Source: Luteimicrobium xylanilyticum
GTDB taxonomy: Bacteria; Actinomycetota; Actinomycetes; Actinomycetales; Cellulomonadaceae
Assembly (NCBI RefSeq): GCF_009429125.1
Contig: NZ_CP045529.1
Span: forward strand, 2,604,001 to 2,668,000
DNA: 64,000 nt
Direction of reading: 5' to 3'
Of this stretch, positions 52,888 to 61,250 are shown piece after piece (position 1 is the stretch's first letter; the number at the start of each line of letters is the position of its first letter). A program made the position numbers and the translations under genes. The notes under the pieces were generated by a model, which was given only the letters and a program-made list of their open reading frames with translations, was not told the DNA's origin and did not search any database.

Positions 52888-53925
52888 ATGAGCGACGAGC
52901 TGCAGCTTCCCGAACCCGAACCGGTCCGCGCCACCGAGCACGCCGGTCCGCCGCCCCAGCGGCGCCTGGGCCGATCGGGCCTGGTCGTCTCGGCGATCGG
53001 GCTGGGCTGCAACAACCTGGGTCGTTCGAACACCGTGACGTCGACGGTCGAGGGTTCGCAGGCCCTCGTGGACGCCGCGATCGACGCCGGGATCACGTTC
53101 TTCGACGTCGCCGACAACTACGGGATGCGCCCTGGCCTCGCGGAGGAGCTCCTGGGCCAGACGCTCGGGAGGCGCCGCGACGACGTCGTCGTGGCGACGA
53201 AGTTCGGCATGAGCGTCGGGGACCTGAACGGCCAGGACTTCGGTGCCCGCGGCTCCCGCCGGTACATCGTGCGGGCCGTCGATGGCTCGCTGCGCCGGCT
53301 CGGGACGGACTGGATCGACCTGTACCAGTTCCACACCCCCGACCCCCTGACCCCGATCGACGAGACGCTCGCCGCGCTCGACGACGTCGTCCGGGCCGGG
53401 AAGGTGCGCTACGTGGGGCACGCGAACCGCGCAGGCTGGCAGATCGCCGACGCCGAGCACGTCGCGCGCTCGCTCGGGACCACGCGGTTCGTCTCGGCGC
53501 AGAACGAGTACAACCTGCTCGCCCGCAAGGCCGAGCTCGAGGTGCTGCCGGCGGCGGAGGCGTACGGCCTCGGCGTCCTGCCCTACTACCCGCTCGCGAA
53601 CGGCCTCCTGACGGGCAAGTACGCGCACGGCTCCCGGCCCGACGACGGCCGTCTCGTCCACTCCAAGCCGGAGCTCCTCGAGCACGCGCCGTGGGAGCAG
53701 CTGGCCCGGCTGCACGCGTTCGCGCAGGTGCGGGGTCTGACCGACCTGGAGGTCGCCGTCGGCTGGCTGCTCTCCCGTCCGCAGGTCGCGAGTGTCATCG
53801 CGGGCGCGACCCGCCCGGACCAGATCCGGCAGAACGCCGCTGCCGCGTCGTGGACGCCCACGTCCGACGACCTCGCCGAGCTGGACTCGATCTTCCCGCC
53901 GCCGCGCAAGGTCGCGCCCTTCTGA
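52888..53925 (+). CDS. Aldo/keto reductase
   Basis: The 345-residue NADPH-dependent oxidoreductase has the complete AKR tetrad: Asp in FFDVADNYG, Tyr in the same block, Lys in VATKFG and His in YQFHTPD. The N-terminal RRLGRSGLVVSAIGLG strand and the C-terminal cofactor motif PQVASVIAGATRPDQIRQN are typical of the AKR11/YhdN-like branch. Substrate is unknown. It is divergent from the methyltransferase and ends nine bases from a minus-strand membrane protein gene. Confidence 0.92.
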   Translation: MSDELQLPEPEPVRATEHAGPPPQRRLGRSGLVVSAIGLGCNNLGRSNTVTSTVEGSQALVDAAIDAGITFFDVADNYGMRPGLAEELLGQTLGRRRDDVVVATKFGMSVGDLNGQDFGARGSRRYIVRAVDGSLRRLGTDWIDLYQFHTPDPLTPIDETLAALDDVVRAGKVRYVGHANRAGWQIADAEHVARSLGTTRFVSAQNEYNLLARKAELEVLPAAEAYGLGVLPYYPLANGLLTGKYAHGSRPDDGRLVHSKPELLEHAPWEQLARLHAFAQVRGLTDLEVAVGWLLSRPQVASVIAGATRPDQIRQNAAAASWTPTSDDLAELDSIFPPPRKVAPF

Positions 53926-53934
53926 CGGGGGCGG

Positions 53935-54561
53935 TCAGGGCGTCTCGACCGAGCTGACGCTGACGGTCGCGTCGTGGAGCGCCTGGACGCTCAGCCCGGA
54001 GTCCCGGAAGGCCCAGACCGTCGTCTCGTCGCCGCTGCCGAGGTCGGTCACGGCCACCCGGTCCGTCGCGACGACCGCGCCGTCGCTGTCGCGCGCCTCC
54101 AGCGCGATCCGGAACGTCTCACCCCCTGCCGAGACGTTGGTGACCGACACAGGGACGCCGGAGAACTCGAGTGCGGCGCTGACCGACGCGCTCTTGCCGA
54201 CGTCGATCGCCAGTCCGTCGGTGAGGACCTCGTCGGTCGCGGCGCCGTCGACGTCGTCGACGGTCGCGGTGGGGCTGGGCGCACCGACCGTGCTCGACGA
54301 CGCCGACTGCGAGGCGCCGACGGCGATCCCTGCGACGATCGCCAGCACGACGCCCCAGATGGCGAGCCGGCGCCCGGTCCGGTCGGCACGGTCCGTGCGT
54401 GCCCAGGCGACACCCGCGCACGCGAGGGCGGCGACCCCGAGGACGAGGGCCACCCGGGGAAGGGGGACGCCCGTGGCGAGCGCGAGCGCTGCGAGCCCGA
54501 TCGCGACGGCGCCGAGCACGCGTGCGACACGGTCGCCGTGCGTCCGAGTCGTCGTCGCCAT
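53935..54561 (-). CDS. Membrane protein with extracytoplasmic FxLYD/DUF4352-like domain
   Basis: The 208-residue protein has three hydrophobic helices in its first 85 residues, a Ser/Thr/Asp-rich linker and a C-terminal beta-rich domain (about 110-205, with VSVTNVSAGGETFRIALEARDSDG) that resembles the immunoglobulin-like domains of many actinobacterial secreted proteins. No enzymatic motif is visible. ATG 54561 is preceded by GGGAGGAGAGGG. Function is unknown. Confidence 0.7.
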   Translation of the reverse strand: MATTTRTHGDRVARVLGAVAIGLAALALATGVPLPRVALVLGVAALACAGVAWARTDRADRTGRRLAIWGVVLAIVAGIAVGASQSASSSTVGAPSPTATVDDVDGAATDEVLTDGLAIDVGKSASVSAALEFSGVPVSVTNVSAGGETFRIALEARDSDGAVVATDRVAVTDLGSGDETTVWAFRDSGLSVQALHDATVSVSSVETP

Positions 54562-54633
54562 CCCTCTCCTCCCATGCCGTACTGGACAGTCGTCCCACTA
54601 GTGTGCGCGGCTTCGCTGAGTAAAGTCTGAGTC

Positions 54634-54780
54634 ATGTACGGGATCCACCTGAGCGCTCTCCATGAGGCCCGCGGTGCCGCCCGTCGAGCCCGAGCCGAGC
54701 CAGGGCACCCGCGGCGAGGCGTTGCGAAGAACCCTGACGACGCTCCACCCCTCGTCGAGTCTTTAGTCAAGCATAGATAA
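54634..54780 (+). CDS. Possible 48-residue leaderless peptide
   Basis: ATG 54634 follows a TAAAGT box (54621-54626) by seven bases, the same spacing as the leaderless starts elsewhere in the window. The frame runs 48 codons to TAA: a hydrophobic-to-polar start (MYGIHLSALHEARG), an Arg/Ala-rich middle and a Pro/Asp-rich end. I recognise no homologue. No RBS is present and coding bias is weak in so short a frame, so this is speculative; the region may simply be a promoter gap. Confidence 0.25.
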   Translation: MYGIHLSALHEARGAARRARAEPGHPRRGVAKNPDDAPPLVESLVKHR

Positions 54781-54854
54781 AGCCAAGACCTGTGAAGGGT
54801 GTGTCAAGGGGTGGTCGTGATTCGTCGCCGGACGAGGGGACAGGGGTGCCGACC

Positions 54855-54860
54855 TATCCT
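54855..54860 (+). promoter_or_regulatory. -10 box of a leaderless start
   Basis: TATCCT lies six bases before GTG 54867. Confidence 0.5.
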
Positions 54861-54866
54861 GGAGCG

Positions 54867-55841
54867 GTGTCCACGGTCACCGTCTCCACCGCAGCAACAG
54901 CGCTGCCGCACGCGCGCTGGGCCGAGCGGGCGGACGACCACGCGACGCGCGCCGACGCGCTCACCGCCGGCTGGCGCGAGCGACGAGCCGCCGGAACGAC
55001 CCACGCGATCGAGGACTTCCTCTTCACCTACTACCCCACCCGCCCCGCGCAGCTGCGCCGTTGGCACCCGGGTCCCGGCGTCGTCGTCGCGCGACCCGAC
55101 GACGACGCCGGGCCCGTCGCTCTCGCCACCTACGCCGAGCGCGCTGCGTGGCGCTGGTACCGGAGCACGTCCGACGGCGTCACGCTCGACGTCCGCGCCT
55201 TTCTCGCCGAGCGTGGCGACACCGTCCGCTACGTGCACGACCTGCTGGAGGCGACCGCCTCGCGGCCCGCCCGGTTCGGCTGCCTCGGGCTGCACGAGTG
55301 GGCCATGGTCTACCGCGACCACGCCGCGGGCCGCGCGACCCGCCACCCGCTCCCCCTCCGCCTCGGCGGGGACGGGACGGACGCCGTCGTCGAGAGCCAC
55401 CGGATCCGCTGCACGCACTTCGACGCCTACCGCTTCTTCACGCCCGAGGCGTCCGGCCTCAACACAGAGCGCCCGACGCGCGAGACCCAGCCGGCCCTCG
55501 AGCAGCCGGGTTGCCTGCACGCGAACATGGATCTCTACAAGTGGGCGCTCAAGCTCGGGCCCGCCGTGCCCGGCGAGCTGTTGCTCGACACGTTCGAGCT
55601 CGCGCGCGACGTCCGCGTGCTCGACATGCAGGCGAGCCCCTACGACGTGTCGCCCTACGGGCTCGCTCCGGTCGCCATCGAGACCCCGGAAGGCCGCGCG
55701 GAGTACGTCCGCCGGCAGCAGGAGTTCGCCGAGCGCTCAGTCACCCTGCGGGCGCGTCTCCTCGACGCCTGCGAGACCCTCCTCGACACGCGCCGACAGG
55801 CTCGTCGAGACGGGAAGACCCGTTCTTCGAGCTCGGGCTGA
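54867..55841 (+). CDS. Conserved actinobacterial protein, often labelled 3-methyladenine DNA glycosylase
   Basis: The 324-residue protein has the patterns HAIEDFLFTYYPTRPAQLRRWHPGPGVV (about residues 46-73) and a second conserved part with HEWAMVYRD, THFDAYRFFTPEA and QPGCLHANMDLYKWALKL. These match a soluble actinobacterial family that annotation pipelines often call 3-methyladenine DNA glycosylase, but I see no helix-hairpin-helix or AlkA/TAG motif, so the enzymatic name is doubtful. GTG 54867 fits a leaderless mRNA; a longer reading would run upstream without support. A helicase gene follows after 69 bp on the same strand. Confidence 0.7.
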   Translation: MSTVTVSTAATALPHARWAERADDHATRADALTAGWRERRAAGTTHAIEDFLFTYYPTRPAQLRRWHPGPGVVVARPDDDAGPVALATYAERAAWRWYRSTSDGVTLDVRAFLAERGDTVRYVHDLLEATASRPARFGCLGLHEWAMVYRDHAAGRATRHPLPLRLGGDGTDAVVESHRIRCTHFDAYRFFTPEASGLNTERPTRETQPALEQPGCLHANMDLYKWALKLGPAVPGELLLDTFELARDVRVLDMQASPYDVSPYGLAPVAIETPEGRAEYVRRQQEFAERSVTLRARLLDACETLLDTRRQARRDGKTRSSSSG

Positions 55842-55910
55842 AGAACAGCCACGCCCGTCTCGACGTACCGCGGGGCCGAAGCGAGGCCGGGGCCCTGGGA
55901 GGATGGTCCG

Positions 55911-58586
55911 GTGACCACGCTCGCGGACCTCCTGCCCGACGTCGCGCCGTCCGGGGAGGCTCCGGACGCCGACGCGCTCTACGACGCGTTCGCGACCTGG
56001 GCGTCGGACCAGGGCCTGAGCCTGTACGACCACCAGAGCGAGGCGCTGATCGAGCTGGCGTCGGAGTCGCACGTGATCCTCGCGACGCCGACGGGTTCGG
56101 GAAAGTCGCTGGTCGCGCTGGGCGCGCAGTTCTTCGCGCTGGCCGACCGGCACGCGGGCGTGGCGAGCGGCCGCACCTACTACACGGCGCCGCTCAAGGC
56201 GCTCGTGAGCGAGAAGTTCTTCGCGCTCGTCGCGGCGTTCGGCTCCGCGAACGTCGGGATGATGACGGGCGACACGGCGGTCAACCCGGGCGCCCCGATC
56301 ATCTGCTGCACCGCGGAGATCCTGGCGAACATCGCCCTGCGCGACGGCGCGGGCGACCCCGACGACCCCGCCGTCGCCCAGGTCGTCATGGACGAGTTCC
56401 ACTACTACGCGGACCCGCAGCGCGGCTGGGCGTGGCAGGTCCCGCTCCTCGAGCTCCCGCACACCCAGTTCGTCCTGATGTCGGCGACCCTCGGCGACAC
56501 GTCGCGCTTCACGGACGAGCTCGAGCGCCGCAGCGGCCGCGACGTCGCCGTCGTGACGAGCGTGGAGCGGCCGGTCCCGCTGACCTACTCGTACGTCGTC
56601 GAGCCGCTCACCGAGGTGGTCGACGAGCTCGTCCACACGCGCCGCGCCCCGGTCTACGTGGTGCACTTCACGCAGGCGTCCGCCGTCGAGCGGGCGCAGG
56701 CCCTGCTGTCGATGAACCTCGCGACCCGCGAGGAGAAGGCTGCCATCGCGGACGAGCTCGGCGACTTCCGGTTCACGAGCGGGTTCGGGCGGACCCTCTC
56801 GCGCCTGCTGCGGCACGGCGTCGGCGTGCACCACGCGGGCATGCTGCCCAAGTACCGCCGCGTCGTCGAGCGGCTCACGCAGCGCGGACTGCTCAAGGTT
56901 GTGTGCGGCACGGACACCCTGGGCGTGGGGATCAACGTCCCCATCCGCACAGTCCTGCTGACGAGCCTCGTGAAGTTCGACGGCGAGCGCATGCGACACC
57001 TCACGGCGCGCGAGTTCCACCAGATCGCGGGCCGGGCCGGACGCGCAGGGTTCGACACCGTCGGAGAGGTGCTCGTCATGGCCCCCGAGCACGTGATCGA
57101 GAACCGCAAGGCGCTCGAGAAGGCGGGCGACGACCCGAAGAAGCTCAAGAAGATCGTCCGCAAGAAGGCACCAGAGGGCTCGGTCAACTGGACGGACAAG
57201 ACCTTCGAGCGCCTGCGCGACGCCGACCCCGAGCCCCTGACCAGCCACTTCAAGGTCTCGCACGGCATGGTGCTCAACGTCCTCGCCCGCTCCGAGCACC
57301 CGCACGCCCCGGGGACGGCGGACGCCCACGACCCCGTGCTCGCGATGCGCCACCTCCTCCTCGCCAACCACGACACGGACACCCAGCGCGCCGAGCACGT
57401 GCGCCAGGTCTTCCGGATCTACCGGTCGCTGCGGGTCGCAGGGATCGTCGAGCGCGTGCGCGTCCCGGACCCGGCCGACCCGCGCGGCTGGCGGCCGAGC
57501 GTCCGGCTGACGGTCGACGTCCCGCGCGACTTCGCGCTGGACCAGCCGCTCTCGCCGTTCGCGCTGGCGGCCATGGACCTGCTGGGCACGGAGAGCCCGG
57601 AGTACCCGCTCGACGTCGTCTCCGTCATCGAGGCGACGCTCGACGACCCGCGCCAGGTGCTCGTGGCGCAGCAGTTCAAGGCGCGCGGCGAGGCCGTCGC
57701 CGCGATGAAGGCGGAGGGCTACGACTACGACGAGCGCATGGCCGCGCTCGAGGACGTCACCTGGCCGCGACCGCTCGCCGAGCTCCTCGAGCCGGCGTTC
57801 GAGACGTATCGCCGCGCCAACCCGTGGGTGTCCGACGCGCGGCTCTCACCCAAGTCCGTCGTGCGGGACATGCTCGAGCGCGCCATGACGTTCGCCGAGC
57901 TCGTCTCGACGTATCAGCTCGACCGGACCGAGGGCGTCGTCCTGCGCTACCTCGCCGACGCGTACCGGGCCATCCGCCGCACGGTCCCCGAGGAGCACCG
58001 CACCGAGGAGGTCCTCGAGATCACCGAGTGGCTGGGCGAGCTCGTGCGCGGCGTCGACTCGAGCCTCCTCGACGAGTGGGAGCGCCTCGCGAACCCGGTC
58101 GACGACGACGCGGACACCGCGGGTGCAGCGGCGGGCGATTCCGCAGTCACCGGCACGGGTGAGAGTGGGTCCGCGCGCCCCCTGACGGCAGCCCCGCGGG
58201 CCCTGCGGGTGCTCGTCCGCAACGCGCTCTTCCGCCGCGTCGAGCTCGCGGCCCGCGAGGACTGGGACGCGCTGGGCTCGCTCGACGGCGCGTCCGGCTG
58301 GAACGCGAGCGCCTGGCACGACGCGCTCGACCCCATGTTCGAGGAGTACGGCGACGACGCGATCGGCATCGACGCGCGCGCCCGCGCGACCGCCCTGGTG
58401 ACGCTCGTCGAGTCGGGCGAGACGCCGTCGGGCGAGGATCTCGCGCCGGGGACGTGGTTCGCCCGCCAGGTGCTCGACGACCCCGACGGGGACCACGACT
58501 GGGTGCTGGACGCCGTCGTCGATCTGGCGGCGAGCGACGAGGCCGGCGAGGTGGTCCTGGAGGTCGTGCGCGCCGGGCAGCTCTGA
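55911..58586 (+). CDS. Ski2-like DExH-box helicase with DUF3516 C-terminus
   Basis: The 891-residue protein has Walker A ATPTGSGKS (residues 58-66), a DEFH box (161-164), MSATLGD near 187 and the motif VI QIAGRAGRAG near 371. The C-terminal half, from about residue 440, matches the actinobacterial DUF3516 extension and is rich in acidic residues near 770-800. Such helicases resemble Mtr4/Ski2 and probably unwind RNA or DNA during decay or repair; the substrate is not known. The GTG start is assigned by the conserved MTTLADLLP beginning. Confidence 0.85.
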   Translation: MTTLADLLPDVAPSGEAPDADALYDAFATWASDQGLSLYDHQSEALIELASESHVILATPTGSGKSLVALGAQFFALADRHAGVASGRTYYTAPLKALVSEKFFALVAAFGSANVGMMTGDTAVNPGAPIICCTAEILANIALRDGAGDPDDPAVAQVVMDEFHYYADPQRGWAWQVPLLELPHTQFVLMSATLGDTSRFTDELERRSGRDVAVVTSVERPVPLTYSYVVEPLTEVVDELVHTRRAPVYVVHFTQASAVERAQALLSMNLATREEKAAIADELGDFRFTSGFGRTLSRLLRHGVGVHHAGMLPKYRRVVERLTQRGLLKVVCGTDTLGVGINVPIRTVLLTSLVKFDGERMRHLTAREFHQIAGRAGRAGFDTVGEVLVMAPEHVIENRKALEKAGDDPKKLKKIVRKKAPEGSVNWTDKTFERLRDADPEPLTSHFKVSHGMVLNVLARSEHPHAPGTADAHDPVLAMRHLLLANHDTDTQRAEHVRQVFRIYRSLRVAGIVERVRVPDPADPRGWRPSVRLTVDVPRDFALDQPLSPFALAAMDLLGTESPEYPLDVVSVIEATLDDPRQVLVAQQFKARGEAVAAMKAEGYDYDERMAALEDVTWPRPLAELLEPAFETYRRANPWVSDARLSPKSVVRDMLERAMTFAELVSTYQLDRTEGVVLRYLADAYRAIRRTVPEEHRTEEVLEITEWLGELVRGVDSSLLDEWERLANPVDDDADTAGAAAGDSAVTGTGESGSARPLTAAPRALRVLVRNALFRRVELAAREDWDALGSLDGASGWNASAWHDALDPMFEEYGDDAIGIDARARATALVTLVESGETPSGEDLAPGTWFARQVLDDPDGDHDWVLDAVVDLAASDEAGEVVLEVVRAGQL

Positions 58587-58616
58587 CGACGGTCCGCGCC
58601 CTGGCACGATGGGTTC

Positions 58617-59132
58617 ATGGCGAAGAAGGCCCGAGCCGCGGGCAAGAGTGCTGGTCACGGCGGCACCCCCGCGGTCGTCGCGCTGGAGCGTGCGGGCGTC
58701 GCGTTCACGCAGCACCCGTACGAGCACGACCCGTCGTCGGACCTCGGCTACGGGCTGGAGGCGGCGGCGGCGATCGGCGTCGAGCCCGCGCGCGTCTTCA
58801 AGACCCTCGTGAGCGACGTCGACGGACGCCTGGTCGTCGGGATCGTGCCGGTCGACCGCAGGCTCGACCTCAAGGCCCTCGCCAAGGCGGCGGGCGGCAA
58901 GAGAGCCGCGCTCGCGGAGCAGGCGGCGGCCGAGCGCGCCACGGGCTACGTCGTCGGCGGGATCTCGCCGCTCGGCCAGAAGCAGCGCCTCACGACCGTC
59001 CTCGACGAGACCGCGCTCACGTTCGACGCCGTGTACGTGTCGGGCGGGAGGCGCGGGTTCGACGTCGGGCTGGCCCCCGCGGACCTGCTGCGCCTCACGG
59101 GTGCGACGACGGCGCCGCTCGCCCGGGACTGA
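58617..59132 (+). CDS. Cys-tRNA(Pro)/aminoacyl-tRNA deacylase, YbaK/EbsC family
   Basis: The 171-residue protein has the YbaK fold with the conserved Lys in RVFKTLVSD (about residue 62) and the GYVVGGISPLGQKQ loop near residues 107-120. The family hydrolyses mischarged tRNAs such as Cys-tRNA(Pro) in trans. A lysine-rich N-terminal tail precedes the domain. It follows the helicase gene by 30 bases and may share its transcript. Confidence 0.9.
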   Translation: MAKKARAAGKSAGHGGTPAVVALERAGVAFTQHPYEHDPSSDLGYGLEAAAAIGVEPARVFKTLVSDVDGRLVVGIVPVDRRLDLKALAKAAGGKRAALAEQAAAERATGYVVGGISPLGQKQRLTTVLDETALTFDAVYVSGGRRGFDVGLAPADLLRLTGATTAPLARD

Positions 59133-59138
59133 CGACGT

Positions 59139-59561
59139 TCAGCGCTGCGGCGGGTACGGGTAGCCGGCGGGGTACGGCTGGCGGAGCGCGTCGGTGCTGA
59201 CGATGTCCTTGCCGAGCGGGACGAGCGAGATCGGGACCATCTTGAAGTTCGCGATCCCGAACGGGATGCCGATGATCGTGACGCAGAGCGCGATCCCGCT
59301 GACGACGTGTCCGATCGCCAGCCAGATCCCCGCGAAGACGATCCAGACGACGTTGCCGATCACGGAGCCGGCACCCGCGCCGGGCTTGTCGACGATGGTC
59401 CGGCCGAAGGGCCACAGCGCGTACCCGGCGATCCGGAACGACGCGATCCCGAAGGGGATCGTGACGATGAGGATGCAGCAGACGATCCCGGCCGCGACGT
59501 AGCCGAGCGCGAGCCAGAACCCGCTCAGCACGAGCCAGAGCACGTTGAGGACGGTCTTCAT
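59139..59561 (-). CDS. YccF-domain inner-membrane protein
   Basis: The 140-residue protein contains two copies of the YccF-type helical hairpin: LNVLWLVLSGFWLALGYVAAGI...IPFGIASFRIAGYALWPFG and NVVWIVFAGIWLAIGHVVSGI...IPFGIANFKMVPISLVPLG. Each has a helix pair and a P-FGIA turn. Function is unknown. A short Pro/Tyr-rich tail follows. It ends seven bases from ybaK on the opposite strand. Confidence 0.88.
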   Translation of the reverse strand: MKTVLNVLWLVLSGFWLALGYVAAGIVCCILIVTIPFGIASFRIAGYALWPFGRTIVDKPGAGAGSVIGNVVWIVFAGIWLAIGHVVSGIALCVTIIGIPFGIANFKMVPISLVPLGKDIVSTDALRQPYPAGYPYPPQR

Positions 59562-59605
59562 GCCCCCAGTGTCCCCGACGAGCCGCGTATCCGGCGTCCG
59601 GCTCC

Positions 59606-59611
59606 TAGACT
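59606..59611 (+). promoter_or_regulatory. -10 box of a leaderless start (YggS gene)
   Basis: TAGACT lies six bases before ATG 59618. Confidence 0.5.
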
Positions 59612-59617
59612 CGGGCC

Positions 59618-60388
59618 ATGTTCGACGACGTCCGTGACCTTGCTCCGACGGGTCCACCGGGCCTCGTCCCTCCGTCCGACCTGGTGGCCCGGGTCGTGGC
59701 GAACGTCGAGCGGGTCCGGGAGCGGATCGCGAGCGCCGCGGCCGACGCCGGCCGGGACCCCGCCTCGGTCCGGCTGCTCGTGGCGACCAAGACGCAGCCC
59801 GCGAGCGCCGTCCTCGCGGCCGTCGCGGCGGGCGTGGACCTGGTCGGCGAGAACAGGGTCCAAGAGCTCGTCGCCAAGGCGCCGGCCCTGCACGACGACG
59901 TCGCCGCGGGCCGGCTGCGCGCCCACCTCATCGGGCACCTCCAGTCCAACAAGGTGAACGCGGTCGTCGGGCTGGCGTCGTGCGTCGAGACGGTCGACTC
60001 GCTCGGCCTCGCGCAGCGTCTGTCGCGCCGCGCGGTCGCGGTCGGCTCCGACCTCGACGTCATGGTCCAGGTCAACGTGTCCGGCGAGTCGTCGAAGTCG
60101 GGGATCTCGCCCGACCGGGCGGCCGCTCTCGCGCTCGCGGTCGCCGCGCTCCCCCGCATCCACCTGACCGGCTTCATGACGATCGGCGCGCGGACCACCG
60201 ACGACACGACGGTGCGCCGGGGTTTCGCGTGCCTGCGCGACCTGCGCGACGACGTCCGCGGTCAGGCCGCAGGGACGTCCGGCGCCGTCGAGCTCTCGAT
60301 GGGGATGAGCGGCGACCTCGAGCTCGCCGTCACCGAGGGGGCGACGATCGTCCGGGTCGGCACGGCCGTCTTCGGCGCGCGCGCGTGA
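59618..60388 (+). CDS. YggS-family pyridoxal phosphate-binding protein
   Basis: The 256-residue PLP-homeostasis protein (PLPHP) has the cofactor lysine at residue 58 in LLVATKTQ, GENRVQELVAK, HLIGHLQSNKV, VNVSGESSKSG and the C-terminal SMGMSGDLELAVTEGATIVRVGTAVFG, which closes the barrel and binds phosphate. It buffers PLP rather than catalysing a reaction. In actinobacteria it is usually in the division cluster, but here it stands alone with a probable leaderless start. Confidence 0.94.
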   Translation: MFDDVRDLAPTGPPGLVPPSDLVARVVANVERVRERIASAAADAGRDPASVRLLVATKTQPASAVLAAVAAGVDLVGENRVQELVAKAPALHDDVAAGRLRAHLIGHLQSNKVNAVVGLASCVETVDSLGLAQRLSRRAVAVGSDLDVMVQVNVSGESSKSGISPDRAAALALAVAALPRIHLTGFMTIGARTTDDTTVRRGFACLRDLRDDVRGQAAGTSGAVELSMGMSGDLELAVTEGATIVRVGTAVFGARA

Positions 60389-60398
60389 CCTGGCGCGC

Positions 60399-61139
60399 TC
60401 AGCCGAGCAGCCACGTGTAGCCGGCGACGCCGACCAGGCCGCCGACGATCGGCGCCACGACCGGCACCCAGGCGTAGTCCCACTCGGAGCCGCCCTTGTT
60501 CTTGAGCGGCAGCACGGCGTGCACGAGGCGGGGCCCCAGGTCGCGAGCGGGGTTGAGGGCCGGGCCGGTCGGGCCGCCGAGTCCCGCGACGAGACCCCAG
60601 ACGAGGAAGCCGACGCCGATCGACGCGGCGCCCGGCTCGTGGTCGAAGCCGGGACTGTTGAGGATCGAGAGTGCCGCCGACGTGAGGATCATCGTCCCCA
60701 GGAACTCGTTGGCGAAGCCGTTCCAGCGCGAGTGGGCCGCGTTGATGGTCGAGAACGTGGCGAGGATGTCCTCGGGGTCCTCGGTGCGGTCGTAGTAGGG
60801 CTTGTGCGTCGTGACGATGGCGACCTGCCCGGCCATCGCGCCGAGCATCTGCGCGGCCACGTACCCGGGCACGACGCTCCACGCCTGGTGACCGAGGGCC
60901 GCGAGTCCGATCGTCATGGCCGGGTTGATCTGTGCGCCCGACACGCCCGCGAACATCATCACGGGGATCATCACGCCCAGCCCGTACCCCATCGCGATGA
61001 GGCTCCAGCCGGCGTGATACCCCTTCGACCCGCGCAGGTGGACGTTGGCCACCGTGCCGTTGCCGAGGATGACGAGGATCGCCGTCCCGATGAACTCGCA
61101 GGTCAGCCTGGCCGCGAACGAGTACTCGTCCACCCGCAC
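60399..61139 (-). CDS. Aquaporin / glycerol facilitator (MIP family)
   Basis: The 246-residue channel has six helices and both half-helix NPA motifs: QINPAMT (Asn about 72) and LNPARD (about 196). The Asp after NPAR is characteristic of glycerol facilitators, so it may carry glycerol or small polyols rather than only water. GTG 61139 is assigned from MRVDEYSFAARLTCEFIGTAILV; a second GTG two codons later is possible. A minus-strand TACCGT near 61182-61187 could be its -10 box. No glycerol kinase is adjacent. Confidence 0.9.
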   Translation of the reverse strand: MRVDEYSFAARLTCEFIGTAILVILGNGTVANVHLRGSKGYHAGWSLIAMGYGLGVMIPVMMFAGVSGAQINPAMTIGLAALGHQAWSVVPGYVAAQMLGAMAGQVAIVTTHKPYYDRTEDPEDILATFSTINAAHSRWNGFANEFLGTMILTSAALSILNSPGFDHEPGAASIGVGFLVWGLVAGLGGPTGPALNPARDLGPRLVHAVLPLKNKGGSEWDYAWVPVVAPIVGGLVGVAGYTWLLG

Positions 61140-61202
61140 CCACCCCCGTCCGGCCGGGCCTCCCGGCTCTCAGCCCGACGGTAGCGGCGCGGCCACGGCA
61201 CC

Positions 61203-61250
61203 GCAGGTCAGGGCACCCGCAGGTCAGGGCACCCGCAGGTCAGGGCACCC
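61203..61250. repeat. Three tandem copies of a 16-bp unit
   Basis: GCAGGTCAGGGCACCC is repeated three times without change and overlaps the 3' end of the lipoate-ligase gene. Its minus strand carries a TGA in every copy; the gene stops in the copy at 61235-61250. Confidence 0.9.

Larger units (their letters stand above)
54562..54866. other. AT-richer intergenic region
   Basis: The stretch around 54765-54830 has markedly lower GC than its neighbours. It contains an 8-bp palindrome CACTAGTG near 54597, a TTGACA on the minus strand near 54803-54808 with no matching -10 box, and a possible 48-codon plus-strand reading frame at 54634-54780. Otherwise I see no known element. Confidence 0.4.

Noticed and set aside
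61203-61250. CRISPR or attachment site
   Set aside because: Three direct copies abut without spacers and there is no nearby integrase or cas gene.
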